From Pedobacter mendelii (GTDB lineage Bacteria > Bacteroidota > Bacteroidia > Sphingobacteriales > Sphingobacteriaceae): a stretch of DNA of 64,000 nucleotides. Positions within the stretch are counted from its first letter, which is position 1, and every line of letters starts with the position of its first letter. The DNA is taken from contig NZ_BMDJ01000003.1 of NCBI RefSeq assembly GCF_014635725.1, positions 429,565 to 493,564 of the forward strand. Reading direction: 5' to 3'. Shown here one piece after another: positions 17,492 through 27,285 of this stretch. A program made the position numbers and the translations under genes. Below the pieces are notes generated by a model. That model made no database searches. It saw nothing but the letters and a program-made list of their open reading frames with translations, and was not told where the DNA came from.

Positions 17492-18106
17492 TTATTGGTA
17501 GAAACCTGAAGTGCGGATAATGGATTCTATATCCCTGTCTTCATCTTTGTTATATGTACTTTTTAAATTATGGCCAACAACTCGGGCAACAATTTGGTAC
17601 GAAAATGCGGCAAAACCGCCTTTTGTTTGCTTTACAATATCATATGTCGTCCGGCCAACTTCCCTATCAACTAGTTTAGTCAATATCTGACCTTGAGTTA
17701 TGGTTAAATCTTTAATCTCACGATTAAACATATCTTTAATTTCATTATCGCACTGCTTAACAAGTGCTTTTTGTTCTTTTTTTTCAGGTGCTGTTAATAA
17801 ATCGCGTTCTAATTGCTCATACCTGCGTTTTGCAAATAATGCATAAGGCATAACCTTTAAAACATTGTATCGTAAACGATTGTAAGCAGCCTGTTCTGCG
17901 GGAGATTTCCAAATTCTTGCAGCAAATATAGATACCTCATTAAGTTGCATCCATGGAATCATTACCCCATTGTCATTTGTAGAGCCAACCCTAATGGTAT
18001 CAGCTTTGCCTAACTTAGGAAAAACAGGGGAAGTATATTCCTGAGCTTTTAGCGCAACGCTAAAAATCATTACAATACACAGAAAAAAGAGCCCTTTAAA
18101 ATTCAT
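17492..18106 (-). CDS. DUF4294 exported protein
   Basis: The 204-residue protein starts with a signal peptide cut after the A-L-K-A-Q segment near residue 21. The mature part has M-Q-L-N-E-V-S-I-F, then a helical region rich in Lys, Arg and Glu, with R-L-R-Y-N-V-L-K-V-M-P-Y-A, matching DUF4294, a Bacteroidota family without known function. The C-terminal segment F-S-Y-Q-I-V-A-R-V-V-G-H-N-L-K is conserved in my recollection of the family. It is first in an operon with the peroxidase and bshB1. Confidence 0.8.
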   Translation of the reverse strand: MNFKGLFFLCIVMIFSVALKAQEYTSPVFPKLGKADTIRVGSTNDNGVMIPWMQLNEVSIFAARIWKSPAEQAAYNRLRYNVLKVMPYALFAKRRYEQLERDLLTAPEKKEQKALVKQCDNEIKDMFNREIKDLTITQGQILTKLVDREVGRTTYDIVKQTKGGFAAFSYQIVARVVGHNLKSTYNKDEDRDIESIIRTSGFYQ

Positions 18107-18121
18107 AAATTTATACTTTTA

Positions 18122-18129
18122 CAAAGTTA
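18122..18129 (-). promoter_or_regulatory. Promoter -7 box of the DUF4294-GPx-bshB1 operon
   Basis: Minus-strand TAACTTTG matches TAnnTTTG exactly. Predicted start near 18118, leaving a leader of about 12 bases before the DUF4294 ATG at 18106. A -33 element is not evident. Confidence 0.5.
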
Positions 18130-18216
18130 GGTGTTATTTCATATATTAGAAGATTTACACAACTAATATAAGTTTTATTCGATAATAAGACGAAATTTTT
18201 TACGCAAAAAATACAA

Positions 18217-20424
18217 ATGAAAACAGAGTTAGTGATTGATTTAGAGGCAGAGAAGCAGGAAATATTAAAAAGATATAGGACATTGCTGAGGGCAAGTAAA
18301 TCAACTTTACAAAAAGGCGATAAAAAAGAAATCAGGAAAGCTTTCGATATGGCATTAGAGAGCCATAAAGATATGCGCCGTAAATCTGGAGAACCATATA
18401 TTTATCATCCAATAGCCGTAGCACAAATTGCCGCTGAAGAAATTGGTTTGGGTACAACATCTATAGTTTGTGCATTGTTGCATGATGTTGTTGAGGATAC
18501 AGACATTACACTTGAAGATATTGAACGCGAATTTGGTAAAAAGACCGCCAAAATTATTGATGGTTTAACCAAAATTTCGGGCGTATTTGATACCAATAGT
18601 TCTTTACAAGCCGAAAATTTTAGAAAAATGCTGCTCACCCTTGCCGATGATGTAAGGGTAATTTTAATTAAGCTGGCAGATAGATTGCATAACATGCGTA
18701 CCATGGATTTTATGCCTCGGCACAAACAGCTTAAAATTGCATCAGAAACCATTTACTTATATGCTCCCCTTGCCCATCGCTTGGGTTTATACGCAATAAA
18801 ATCAGAACTCGAAGATCTTTCTATGAAGTATCTGGAGCCTGAAACTTATAAATTTATTGCAAAAAAACTAAACGAGAAGAAGGCTGAAAGAAACATGTTT
18901 ATTAAAAAGTTCGTAGAACCAATTGATGAGATTGTTCATGAGCAAGGTTTGGATGCTGATGTTTATGGTAGGCCAAAATCAATTCATTCCATCTGGAATA
19001 AAATGAAGAAGAAAAATATTCCCTTCGAAGAAGTTTATGATCTTTTTGCCATCAGAATTATTTTGGATAGTGCCTACGAAAATGAAAAAGCCGATTGCTG
19101 GAAGGCTTATTCGATAGTTACCGACTTGTACCGTCCAAATCCTGATAGACTACGAGATTGGGTTTCTTCTCCAAAAGGAAATGGTTATGAATCTTTACAT
19201 ACGACTGTAATGGGGCCGCGAGGACAGTGGGTGGAGGTGCAAATCCGTACACAACGCATGAATGAAATCGCCGAAAAAGGTTTTGCTGCACATTGGAAAT
19301 ATAAAGAATCGAGTAATGATAACGGTTTAGATCAGTGGATTCAGAAAGTTCGTGAAATGTTAAATAACCCAGAAGCTAATGCTTTAGACTTTTTGGATGA
19401 TTTTAAAATGAACCTTTTCTCTGATGAGATTTTTATTTTCACGCCAAAAGGTGCCTTAATTCAGTTACCCTTAGGTGCAACTGCGCTCGATTTTGCATTT
19501 GAAATTCATACAGGCGTTGGCGCTACGTGTATTGGCGCTAAAGTAAATCATAAGCTGGTTCCAATTTCATATAAACTGCAAAATGGCGATCAGGTAGAAA
19601 TTATAACATCAAATAAACAAACACCAAAAGAAGACTGGCTTAATGTTGTGGTTACAGCGAAAGCTAAATCAAAAATTAAATCATCATTAAAAGAAGAAAA
19701 AAGAAAAATAGCGGAAACCGGAAAAGAGATATTAGAACGCAAATTAAAATCGTTAAAAATTACCTACAACACCGATAATTTACAAAAAATAAGCTATTTC
19801 TTTAAGCTACCATCTACACAAGAATTATTTGTAAATGTTGCTTTAGGTAAAATCGAGCTTAAAGATATTAAGGAATATTTATCAAGTGAGAAAGAAGTAG
19901 AAACACGCGGACCCGAACGCCCTGAAAACTTAACCGTTGATATGGTTAAAACAAAAATGAAGGGTACGGAAAACGACATTTTACTAATTGGTGAAGATTT
20001 ACAAAAAATAGATTACACCTTGGCAGCTTGTTGTAACCCAATTCCTGGAGATGATGTTTTTGGCTTTGTAACTGTTAGCGAAGGTATTAAAATTCATCGT
20101 ACCAATTGCCCCAATGCTACACAATTGATGTCTAATTATGGATATCGCGTTGTTAAAGCTAAATGGAATAAACAGCAAGAACTTACCTTTTTAACTGGTT
20201 TGCGTATTGTTGGTATAGATGATGTTGGTTTAATTAATAATATTACTAGGGTAATTTCTACTGATTTTAAAGTGAACATGCGCTCTATTACTGTCGATAC
20301 AAATGAAGGAATATTTGATGGTTCGATTATGATTTTTGTTAACGATACCGAGCATTTAGAAAATTTGATTAAGAATTTGTTAGAGGTTAGAGGTGTTACC
20401 GGAGTAACGAGGTTTGACGCATAG
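18217..20424 (+). CDS. rel: RelA/SpoT-family (p)ppGpp synthetase/hydrolase
   Basis: A full-length RSH of 735 residues. The HD hydrolase domain shows YIYHPIAVAQIAAEE and LLHDVVEDT with the metal-binding His-Asp pair (near residue 90), plus KLADRLHNMRTMD. The synthetase domain shows YGRPKSIHSIWNKM, YDLFAIRIIL and GNGYESLHTTV. A TGS domain (IFIFTPKGALIQLP) begins near residue 405, a CC/zinc-finger-like segment has AACCNPIPGD and HRTNCPNA, and an ACT domain ends the protein. Intact HD and synthetase motifs suggest that it both makes and hydrolyses the alarmone. The gene is followed by tandem repeats. Confidence 0.95.
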   Translation: MKTELVIDLEAEKQEILKRYRTLLRASKSTLQKGDKKEIRKAFDMALESHKDMRRKSGEPYIYHPIAVAQIAAEEIGLGTTSIVCALLHDVVEDTDITLEDIEREFGKKTAKIIDGLTKISGVFDTNSSLQAENFRKMLLTLADDVRVILIKLADRLHNMRTMDFMPRHKQLKIASETIYLYAPLAHRLGLYAIKSELEDLSMKYLEPETYKFIAKKLNEKKAERNMFIKKFVEPIDEIVHEQGLDADVYGRPKSIHSIWNKMKKKNIPFEEVYDLFAIRIILDSAYENEKADCWKAYSIVTDLYRPNPDRLRDWVSSPKGNGYESLHTTVMGPRGQWVEVQIRTQRMNEIAEKGFAAHWKYKESSNDNGLDQWIQKVREMLNNPEANALDFLDDFKMNLFSDEIFIFTPKGALIQLPLGATALDFAFEIHTGVGATCIGAKVNHKLVPISYKLQNGDQVEIITSNKQTPKEDWLNVVVTAKAKSKIKSSLKEEKRKIAETGKEILERKLKSLKITYNTDNLQKISYFFKLPSTQELFVNVALGKIELKDIKEYLSSEKEVETRGPERPENLTVDMVKTKMKGTENDILLIGEDLQKIDYTLAACCNPIPGDDVFGFVTVSEGIKIHRTNCPNATQLMSNYGYRVVKAKWNKQQELTFLTGLRIVGIDDVGLINNITRVISTDFKVNMRSITVDTNEGIFDGSIMIFVNDTEHLENLIKNLLEVRGVTGVTRFDA

Positions 20425-20460
20425 GATGATGGAAAATGGACAAGGGATGATGGATGATGA

Positions 20461-20516
20461 ACGATGGACGATGGACGATGGAAGATGGAAGATGGAAGAT
20501 GGAAGATGGAAGATGG
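20461..20516. repeat. Tandem 7-bp repeat, eight units of RMGATGG
   Basis: Three exact copies of ACGATGG are followed by five exact copies of AAGATGG. Degenerate GATGATGG-like copies extend left to the rel stop codon. Exact identity of adjacent units suggests recent slippage. Confidence 0.9.
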
Positions 20517-20639
20517 ATTTAGAAGTTATTCTGTTGAAAGGTTTAATTTGATAAATCTTTAAGCTAAATATTTTTATCCAATTATAACGGCAACCAATAA
20601 AGGGCTAAAAAAACTCATAATTGGTAACTAGCATCCCAT

Positions 20640-20723
20640 AACTGATAACTGGCAACAGAAAACTGGCAACTGGAAACTGACAACTGGAAACTGACAACTG
20701 GAAACCGATAACTGATAACCGTC
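20640..20723. repeat. Tandem 7-bp repeat, twelve units of AACTGRN
   Basis: In register: aactgat, aactggc, aacagaa, aactggc, aactgga, aactgac, aactgga, aactgac, aactgga, aaccgat, aactgat, aaccgtc. The alternation of aactgga and aactgac in the middle hints at a 14-bp higher-order unit. Confidence 0.88.
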
Positions 20724-20762
20724 AACCCCTTGACTTATTACAACAATTCAACAATCTTACAG

Positions 20763-20791
20763 TTGAAAATCAAACAATTTATATACCTTTG
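20763..20791 (+). promoter_or_regulatory. Promoter of the Fur-family regulator gene
   Basis: TTG at 20763-20765 and TACCTTTG at 20784-20791 are 18 bases apart, a near-ideal Bacteroidota promoter. Predicted start near 20795, 13 bases before the ATG. Confidence 0.65.
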
Positions 20792-20807
20792 AAGGGAGTT
20801 TAAAACT

Positions 20808-21314
20808 ATGTCTGAACAAAAAACAAATGAGCTGGTTCGCAAGATTTTTGAAGCTTATTTAGAGAACAAAAATCTGCGTAAAACACCCGAGCGTTTCGCA
20901 ATATTGGAAGAAATTTATTCCCGAAACGACCATTTTGATGTAGAAACCCTCTACATCCACATGAAAAATCAAAAGTATCGTGTAAGTCGTGCTACGGTTT
21001 ATAATACCTTAGAGCTTTTGGTTTCCTGCGATTTGGTTACTAAACATCAGTTTGGTAAAAACATGGCTCAATTCGAAAAATCTTACGGCTATCGCCAGCA
21101 CGACCATGTTATTTGCATTGAGTGCAGTAAAGTGGTCGAATTTTGCGATCCACGTATTCATCAAATCCAAACCATGGTTGGCGATTTGTTAAAATTCGAT
21201 GTTAAACACCATTCATTAAATCTTTATGGCTTCTGCTCTGATTGCAGTATGGCCAGAAAAGTAAACGAAAGTGCAACAGCTGCTGCTGCCAAAGCTAAAT
21301 TAGAAGCAAATTAA
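20808..21314 (+). CDS. Fur-family metal-responsive transcriptional regulator
   Basis: The 168-residue protein has a winged-helix DNA-binding domain (residues 1-90, L-R-K-T-P-E-R-F-A-I-L and V-S-R-A-T-V-Y-N-T-L-E-L-L) and a dimerisation domain with QHDHVICIECSKVVEF and YGFCSDC. The two C-x-x-C pairs form the structural zinc site; the His-rich QHDH and KHHSLNLYG supply regulatory metal ligands. Whether it senses iron, peroxide or zinc cannot be decided. An Ala- and Lys-rich tail of about 20 residues is extra. The gene lies 40 bases upstream of purA. Confidence 0.9.
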   Translation: MSEQKTNELVRKIFEAYLENKNLRKTPERFAILEEIYSRNDHFDVETLYIHMKNQKYRVSRATVYNTLELLVSCDLVTKHQFGKNMAQFEKSYGYRQHDHVICIECSKVVEFCDPRIHQIQTMVGDLLKFDVKHHSLNLYGFCSDCSMARKVNESATAAAAKAKLEAN

Positions 21315-21351
21315 ATCAATCCACAAAAAATAAAACCAGCTTAATTTTTAA

Positions 21352-22635
<1,284 letters not shown>

Positions 22636-22656
22636 ATAGCATTGAAATCTTATTTT

Positions 22657-22687
22657 AAAAGCAACCATAAGAGGTTGCTTTTTTTGT
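22657..22687 (+). terminator. Intrinsic terminator of purA
   Basis: AAAAGCAACC (22657-22666) pairs perfectly with GGTTGCTTTT (22673-22682) around the loop ATAAGA and is followed by further T residues. Confidence 0.92.
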
Positions 22688-22705
22688 TTCAGTTCAGAAT
22701 AAATT

Positions 22706-22713
22706 TACCTTTG
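22706..22713 (+). promoter_or_regulatory. Promoter -7 box of pabB
   Basis: TACCTTTG matches TAnnTTTG exactly and lies between the purA terminator and the TTG start of pabB. Predicted start near 22717 leaves only about four bases of leader. Confidence 0.55.
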
Positions 22714-22720
22714 TCTCCTC

Positions 22721-23971
22721 TTGAAAAATCAATTAATTTCAAACAATTTCAAACAAAAAGTATTGCACTGGGCAAACCAATTTGATGTGTGCTGTTTTTT
22801 AGATTCCAATGATTACGTGGATGCTTATTCTGAATATGATTTTCTTTTAGCAGTAGGATGCAAAGCTGAATTAAAATCGGAGATAGGAAATGCATTCGAA
22901 AAATTGAAAACCTTTTTCGAAGAAAACCAGCAATGGCTTTTTGGCTTTTTCGGCTATGATTTAAAAAACGAAATTGAAGATTTAAAATCAGAAAATCCTG
23001 ACCATCTAAATTTCCCTGATTTATATTTTTTTGTTCCTGAATACTTATTGGTTTGCAAAGATGGAGTGGCTGAAATTTTGATTGGAGATAAATCAGTTTT
23101 AAATGAAATCAATGCATTTATCGTTATTGAAGAAGCAGCTCACAGAATAAATATCAAATCAAAAATTAGTAAAACTGAATACCTTAATAAAATAAATGCA
23201 CTTAAAGAACACATAATCCGAGGTGATATTTACGAAATAAATTTTTGTCAGGAGTTTTTTGCAGAACATGCAGAAATTGCGCCGGTGCAAACTTATGAAG
23301 CGCTTAATAACCTCTCACCTACTCCGTTTTCAGGATATTTTAAACTTTACAATCAATATATTTTATCGGCAACACCAGAGCGCTTTCTATGTAAGCGTGG
23401 TAATCATTTAATTTCTCAACCGATTAAAGGAACCGCAAAGCGAAGTTCTGACAAGGCTAAAGATGAAATTATAAAAGCTACCTTAAAAAACAGCATTAAA
23501 GAACAAGCCGAAAATGTTATGATTGTTGATTTGGTACGTCACGATTTAACAAAATCGGCAGTAAAGGGCTCAGTTAAAGTTGATGAACTTTTCGGTATTT
23601 ACACATTTCCACAAGTTCACCAAATGATATCAACCGTTAGTTGCGAGTTAAATCCTGAAGTTCATTTTATTGATGCGATAAAAAATACTTTTCCTATGGG
23701 TTCGATGACTGGTGCACCAAAAGTTAAGGCCATGAAACTGATTGAGGAATACGAAGATACTAAAAGAGGAATTTACTCAGGGTCATTTGGCTGCATAAAT
23801 CCGAGTGGTGATTTTGATTTCAACGTAATCATCCGCAGCATTTTATATAACTCAGAAAACAAATACTTATCATTTCAGGTTGGTGGTGCAATTACTTATC
23901 AAAGCGAAGCTGAAGCCGAATACGAAGAATGTTTATTAAAAGCTAGCGCCATTTTACAGGTACTTGGATAG
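22721..23971 (+). CDS. pabB: Aminodeoxychorismate synthase component I (PabB)
   Basis: The 416-residue product is a chorismate-using enzyme of the PabB/TrpE family. SQPIKGTAKRSS near residue 236 has Lys in the P-I-K-G-T motif, the PabB-specific nucleophile, where TrpE has Ala. IVDLVRHDL, FPMGSMTGAPKVKAM and RGIYSGSFGCI complete the active site. It makes 4-amino-4-deoxychorismate for folate together with a glutamine amidotransferase (PabA) not found here. The frame starts with TTG 22721; no ATG lies near, and the -7 box directly upstream forbids a much earlier start. This gene is probably translated from a nearly leaderless mRNA. Confidence 0.92.
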   Translation: MKNQLISNNFKQKVLHWANQFDVCCFLDSNDYVDAYSEYDFLLAVGCKAELKSEIGNAFEKLKTFFEENQQWLFGFFGYDLKNEIEDLKSENPDHLNFPDLYFFVPEYLLVCKDGVAEILIGDKSVLNEINAFIVIEEAAHRINIKSKISKTEYLNKINALKEHIIRGDIYEINFCQEFFAEHAEIAPVQTYEALNNLSPTPFSGYFKLYNQYILSATPERFLCKRGNHLISQPIKGTAKRSSDKAKDEIIKATLKNSIKEQAENVMIVDLVRHDLTKSAVKGSVKVDELFGIYTFPQVHQMISTVSCELNPEVHFIDAIKNTFPMGSMTGAPKVKAMKLIEEYEDTKRGIYSGSFGCINPSGDFDFNVIIRSILYNSENKYLSFQVGGAITYQSEAEAEYEECLLKASAILQVLG

Positions 23972-24030
23972 CTTCGGCTACCTTTTATTATCTAATACAA
24001 CAAAAGATATATCTAAGCAGAATATCCTTT

Positions 24031-24068
24031 TAAAAAAAACGGAAGATTCGCATTATGCAAACCTTCCG
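24031..24068 (-). terminator. Intrinsic terminator of the M48 protease gene
   Basis: On the minus strand, CGGAAG and CTTCCG arms (24063-24068 and 24040-24045), with an inner GCAT/ATGC pair, are followed by a run of eight T residues. It lies 24 bases past the protease stop codon and may also serve pabB from the other side. Confidence 0.8.
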
Positions 24069-24091
24069 CCTTTAAACTTTTAAGCTTCTGC

Positions 24092-24898
24092 CTATTTTTT
24101 GTAATACTGCTGTGCTTCAGGTAAATATTTTTGTATTTGAGCTATTCGGGTAGCATCACTTGGGTGCGTACTTAAAAACTCTGGTGGTTTTTGTCCGCTT
24201 TGTGAAGCCGAGGCCATTCTATTCCAAAAACTTGTTGCATTTTGAGGATTGTATCCTGCCATCGCCATAAAAATAAGACCCAACCTATCTGCTTCTAATT
24301 CCTGGTTACGAGAATATTTTAACATTGCAATCGGCGCTCCAACGCCATAAAGCGTATTAAAAGTGGATTGTGCCCTTGGATTTTTAGAGAGGGCTACGCC
24401 ACCTGCAGTTGCAATTCCTTGAGAAACCATCTCTTGCGACATGCGCTCTGCAGAGTGACCTGCAATAGCATGTGCAATTTCATGCCCCATAACGGTTGCT
24501 AAGCCTGCATCATCTTGTGTTACAGGTAAAATGCCGGTATAAACAACAATTTTACCACCAGGCATACACCATGCATTTTTCTCATTATTTTGCACAACGT
24601 TAACTTCCCATTTGTAATCTTTTATCAGATTACCGTAGTTATTGTTGTTCATATAAGTTTGAACCGCCGTAATTAGCCTACTACCAATTGTTTTTACTTT
24701 TAATGCTTGTGCATTTGAAGCAGGTAAAACTGTTGTTTTGTTTTCAGTTAAGAATTCTCCATAAGCTTGAAATGCCATTGGCAAAACCTGGTCATTACTT
24801 ACCAAATCCAATCGGCTTCTGCCTGTTAATGGAACCGTTGAGCAAGAATTAAATAAAAGGGTAGCAGCAACCGTAGCTGTTAAAAATATTTTTTTCAT
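24092..24898 (-). CDS. M48-family zinc metalloprotease lipoprotein (BepA/LoiP-like)
   Basis: The 268-residue protein has a lipoprotein signal with lipobox F-N-S-C (Cys 19). The T-G-R-S-R segment just after it and N-A-W-C-M-P-G-G-K-I-V-V-Y-T-G are typical of M48 periplasmic proteases. The zinc site is MGHEIAHAIAGHSAERMSQ, with the third ligand in RNQELEADRLG. STHPSDATRI ends the domain. No TPR domain follows, so it resembles LoiP/YggG more than BepA. Likely role is quality control of outer-membrane proteins. Confidence 0.9.
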   Translation of the reverse strand: MKKIFLTATVAATLLFNSCSTVPLTGRSRLDLVSNDQVLPMAFQAYGEFLTENKTTVLPASNAQALKVKTIGSRLITAVQTYMNNNNYGNLIKDYKWEVNVVQNNEKNAWCMPGGKIVVYTGILPVTQDDAGLATVMGHEIAHAIAGHSAERMSQEMVSQGIATAGGVALSKNPRAQSTFNTLYGVGAPIAMLKYSRNQELEADRLGLIFMAMAGYNPQNATSFWNRMASASQSGQKPPEFLSTHPSDATRIAQIQKYLPEAQQYYKK

Positions 24899-24990
24899 AA
24901 GTTAATGATAAGAGATTATGAACAAAATCATAAACTACAACCTATAACAGGCAAGCTTAAAATAAGTTTCATAATTGTGTTTTGTTTGTT

Positions 24991-25638
24991 TTAATTAGCT
25001 TTTTTCTTAAACAAATACACTTTAGATTCTTTGCCTTTCAGCAATCTTTCGAGATTTTTTTGGTGAGTTACTAAAATCAAAATACATACAACCATGCCAT
25101 AAAGCACTTCAGATTTTATAGATACCTGAAAAAGAAATACAATACTGAGCGGAAAAGTAAATCCTGCACAAATTGAACTCAGGGAAACATATTTTGTTAA
25201 GAGTAATACCACAACAAAAACAAGAACGCAAAGCATAGATGCTTCGAAATGTACTGCTAAAATCATTCCAAAAAGTGTTGCCACCCCTTTTCCACCTCTA
25301 AAACCTGCAAAAATCGGGAACAAATGGCCTAAAACGGCTGTAACCCCAAGAGCCAATTGATAGTTAACAAACTGTGCTGAGTTTTGCGGGCCTGTTACAG
25401 ACATTCCAATTAAATAGGCAAGATTAGTTGCTGTGTAACCTTTAGCAATATCAATAACCATTACAGCTATACCTGCTTTTTTACCTAAAACACGAAATGT
25501 GTTGGTAGCACCTGCATTACCACTTCCGTATTCTCTAACATCGACACCATAAAAAGCCTGACCTAGCCATACCGCTGTTGGGATAGAACCAAAAAGATAA
25601 GCAACTAATAAGGCTGTGAGAGAATAAACCGTAACCAT
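24991..25638 (-). CDS. plsY: Glycerol-3-phosphate acyltransferase PlsY
   Basis: The 215-residue membrane protein has about five hydrophobic helices and the three PlsY motifs: YLFGSIPTAVWLG, YGSGNAGATNTFRVLGKKAG and HLFPIFAGFRGGKGVATLFG. It acylates glycerol-3-phosphate from acyl-phosphate, the first step of phospholipid synthesis. It lies 51 bases downstream of nadC on the same strand. Confidence 0.95.
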   Translation of the reverse strand: MVTVYSLTALLVAYLFGSIPTAVWLGQAFYGVDVREYGSGNAGATNTFRVLGKKAGIAVMVIDIAKGYTATNLAYLIGMSVTGPQNSAQFVNYQLALGVTAVLGHLFPIFAGFRGGKGVATLFGMILAVHFEASMLCVLVFVVVLLLTKYVSLSSICAGFTFPLSIVFLFQVSIKSEVLYGMVVCILILVTHQKNLERLLKGKESKVYLFKKKAN

Positions 25639-25689
25639 AGCCTACAATGATACAAAAAATAAGCCTTTCTTTATATACGAAATCACAGA

Positions 25690-26553
25690 TTAATATGCTT
25701 TTAAACTCATATCAAGGCTCTTCACAGAATGTGTAAGCGCACCCATAGAAATATAATCTACACCGCATGCTGCATATTCCACAACATTATCTTCCGTAAT
25801 ACCACCAGAAGCTTCAGTGATAAATCTACCATCAATTAATTTAACAGCAGTTTTTAAATCGGTATAATTAAAATTATCAAGCATAATTCGATCTGACCCA
25901 CCAGCCTCAATTACCTGATTTAATTCCTCAATATTCCTAACTTCAACCTCAATTTGCAATGATTTATCATTATCAATTAAATATTTTCTTGCTGCATTTA
26001 ATGCATTACTAATTCCTCCTGCATAATCAACGTGATTATCCTTAATTAAAATCATATCGTACAAACCAATTCTATGATTTACACCCCCACCAATTTTAAC
26101 CGCCCATTTTTCGAGATAGCGCAAACCAGGTGTTGTTTTACGAGTATCTAAAAGTTTGGTTTTGGTATTCTTTAATAAAGAAACGATCCTGTTTGTTTTA
26201 GTTGCAATTCCACTCATCCTTTGCATACAGTTTAAAACCAAACGCTCAGCAATAAGGATAGAATGTGTACTCCCTGAAACAACTAAAGCAATATCTCCGA
26301 TTTTTACCTCAGCACCATCACCAACTAAAACATCCACTTTTAACAAAGAATCAACCTCAGCAAATATTTCTACAGCCAATTCAACACCAGCTAAAATTCC
26401 GTTTTCTTTAATAATTAATTTGGCTTTCCCCTTTGTTCCAGAAGGAATTGTAGATAGTGATGTATGATCACCGTCGCCAACATCTTCGGAAAGGGCATTT
26501 TTTATGAATTGAGATATATGTTGCTTGTCCAAAATTTGGTAATTAAGCATCAA
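25690..26553 (-). CDS. nadC: Nicotinate-nucleotide pyrophosphorylase (quinolinate phosphoribosyltransferase)
   Basis: The 287-residue enzyme converts quinolinate and PRPP to NaMN. Motifs: EDVGDGDHTS near the N-terminus, ERLVLNCMQRMSGIAT, DTRKTTPGLRYLEKWAVKIGG (shown in part: the Arg-Lys-Thr-Thr-Pro-Gly-Leu-Arg core), NHRIGLYDMILIKDNH, IEVEVRN, IMLDNF and EASGGI. Two Met codons start the frame; either is possible. The neighbours DUF4783 upstream and plsY downstream form an arrangement I recall from other Bacteroidota. Confidence 0.95.
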   Translation of the reverse strand: MMLNYQILDKQHISQFIKNALSEDVGDGDHTSLSTIPSGTKGKAKLIIKENGILAGVELAVEIFAEVDSLLKVDVLVGDGAEVKIGDIALVVSGSTHSILIAERLVLNCMQRMSGIATKTNRIVSLLKNTKTKLLDTRKTTPGLRYLEKWAVKIGGGVNHRIGLYDMILIKDNHVDYAGGISNALNAARKYLIDNDKSLQIEVEVRNIEELNQVIEAGGSDRIMLDNFNYTDLKTAVKLIDGRFITEASGGITEDNVVEYAACGVDYISMGALTHSVKSLDMSLKAY

Positions 26554-26636
26554 AAGTAATAATTATTTATTAGAAGGAGATTTGTTGTTATTGAAATAGA
26601 AGGAAGAAAAAAAGAAATATTCGATAACAAATACTG

Positions 26637-27035
26637 TTAATCTTTAGCTGGCTCAATCCTTAACTCGGTAATTAAAAAAGCTGTATTAAACTTTTTCATA
26701 GTTATGGATACTCTATAAGTTTCTTTAGATGTGTTAACTAGAATTACGCCAAATCTGTAATTCTGACTATTATTAATTCGATGGAAAATACTTGTTTTAA
26801 CAGGCTGATGTTTACTGAAAAAATCTTTTAATATCTGCTCGCCCTGTGCTTTAGAGTATACATCTTCTTCATCAATAATGATCAATTCTATCGTAGGCGC
26901 AAAATTTTTAGCAATTTCTTTTGAATTTCCAGCTTTAAAATAAGAAGATAGATCATCAATAATATCAGCCTGAAAGGCTAATGAGCGATATATGGGCGTT
27001 ATAGCTAATAAGAATAAAAACAGGCTTCGGATCAT
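26637..27035 (-). CDS. DUF4783 exported protein
   Basis: The 132-residue protein has a signal peptide (cleavage after S-L-A-F-Q or nearby, residue 21) and an NTF2/SnoaL-like domain: S-S-Y-F-K-A-G-N-S-K-E-I-A-K-N-F, then VYSKAQGEQILKDFF. This is DUF4783, a small Bacteroidota family commonly found beside nadC. No function is known. It probably begins the DUF4783-nadC-plsY transcription unit. Confidence 0.8.
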   Translation of the reverse strand: MIRSLFLFLLAITPIYRSLAFQADIIDDLSSYFKAGNSKEIAKNFAPTIELIIIDEEDVYSKAQGEQILKDFFSKHQPVKTSIFHRINNSQNYRFGVILVNTSKETYRVSITMKKFNTAFLITELRIEPAKD

Positions 27036-27285
27036 TTCAGCATTTTATAAATAGCCTATAGCTAAAATTATGCCATTAGCTTATCAAAAAAAGGAATTCT
27101 TAATTTGTATAAGCTTCAATAAACCTATATTTGTTCTATGAAGAATTATTAAAACATAGCATTTTAGAAAATGTTTTAAAATTGATTCATAATTTTAGAA
27201 AACTAATGAAAAACTGGAGCACTTTAATTACTAAAAAAAAGACTGCTTTATATTTATAGTTTGAGCATTATATTAAATAAAAATA

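Larger units (their letters stand above)
20425..20807. other. Intergenic region dominated by two heptamer repeats
   Basis: The 383-bp gap between rel and fur is mostly repeat: an RMGATGG heptamer array at 20461-20516 and an AACTGRN heptamer array at 20640-20723, separated by about 120 bp of unremarkable AT-rich sequence. The fur promoter lies at the right end. I see no gene. Confidence 0.7.

Noticed and set aside
20425..20723. CRISPR array
   Set aside because: Units are seven bases with no spacers and no cas genes are in the window.
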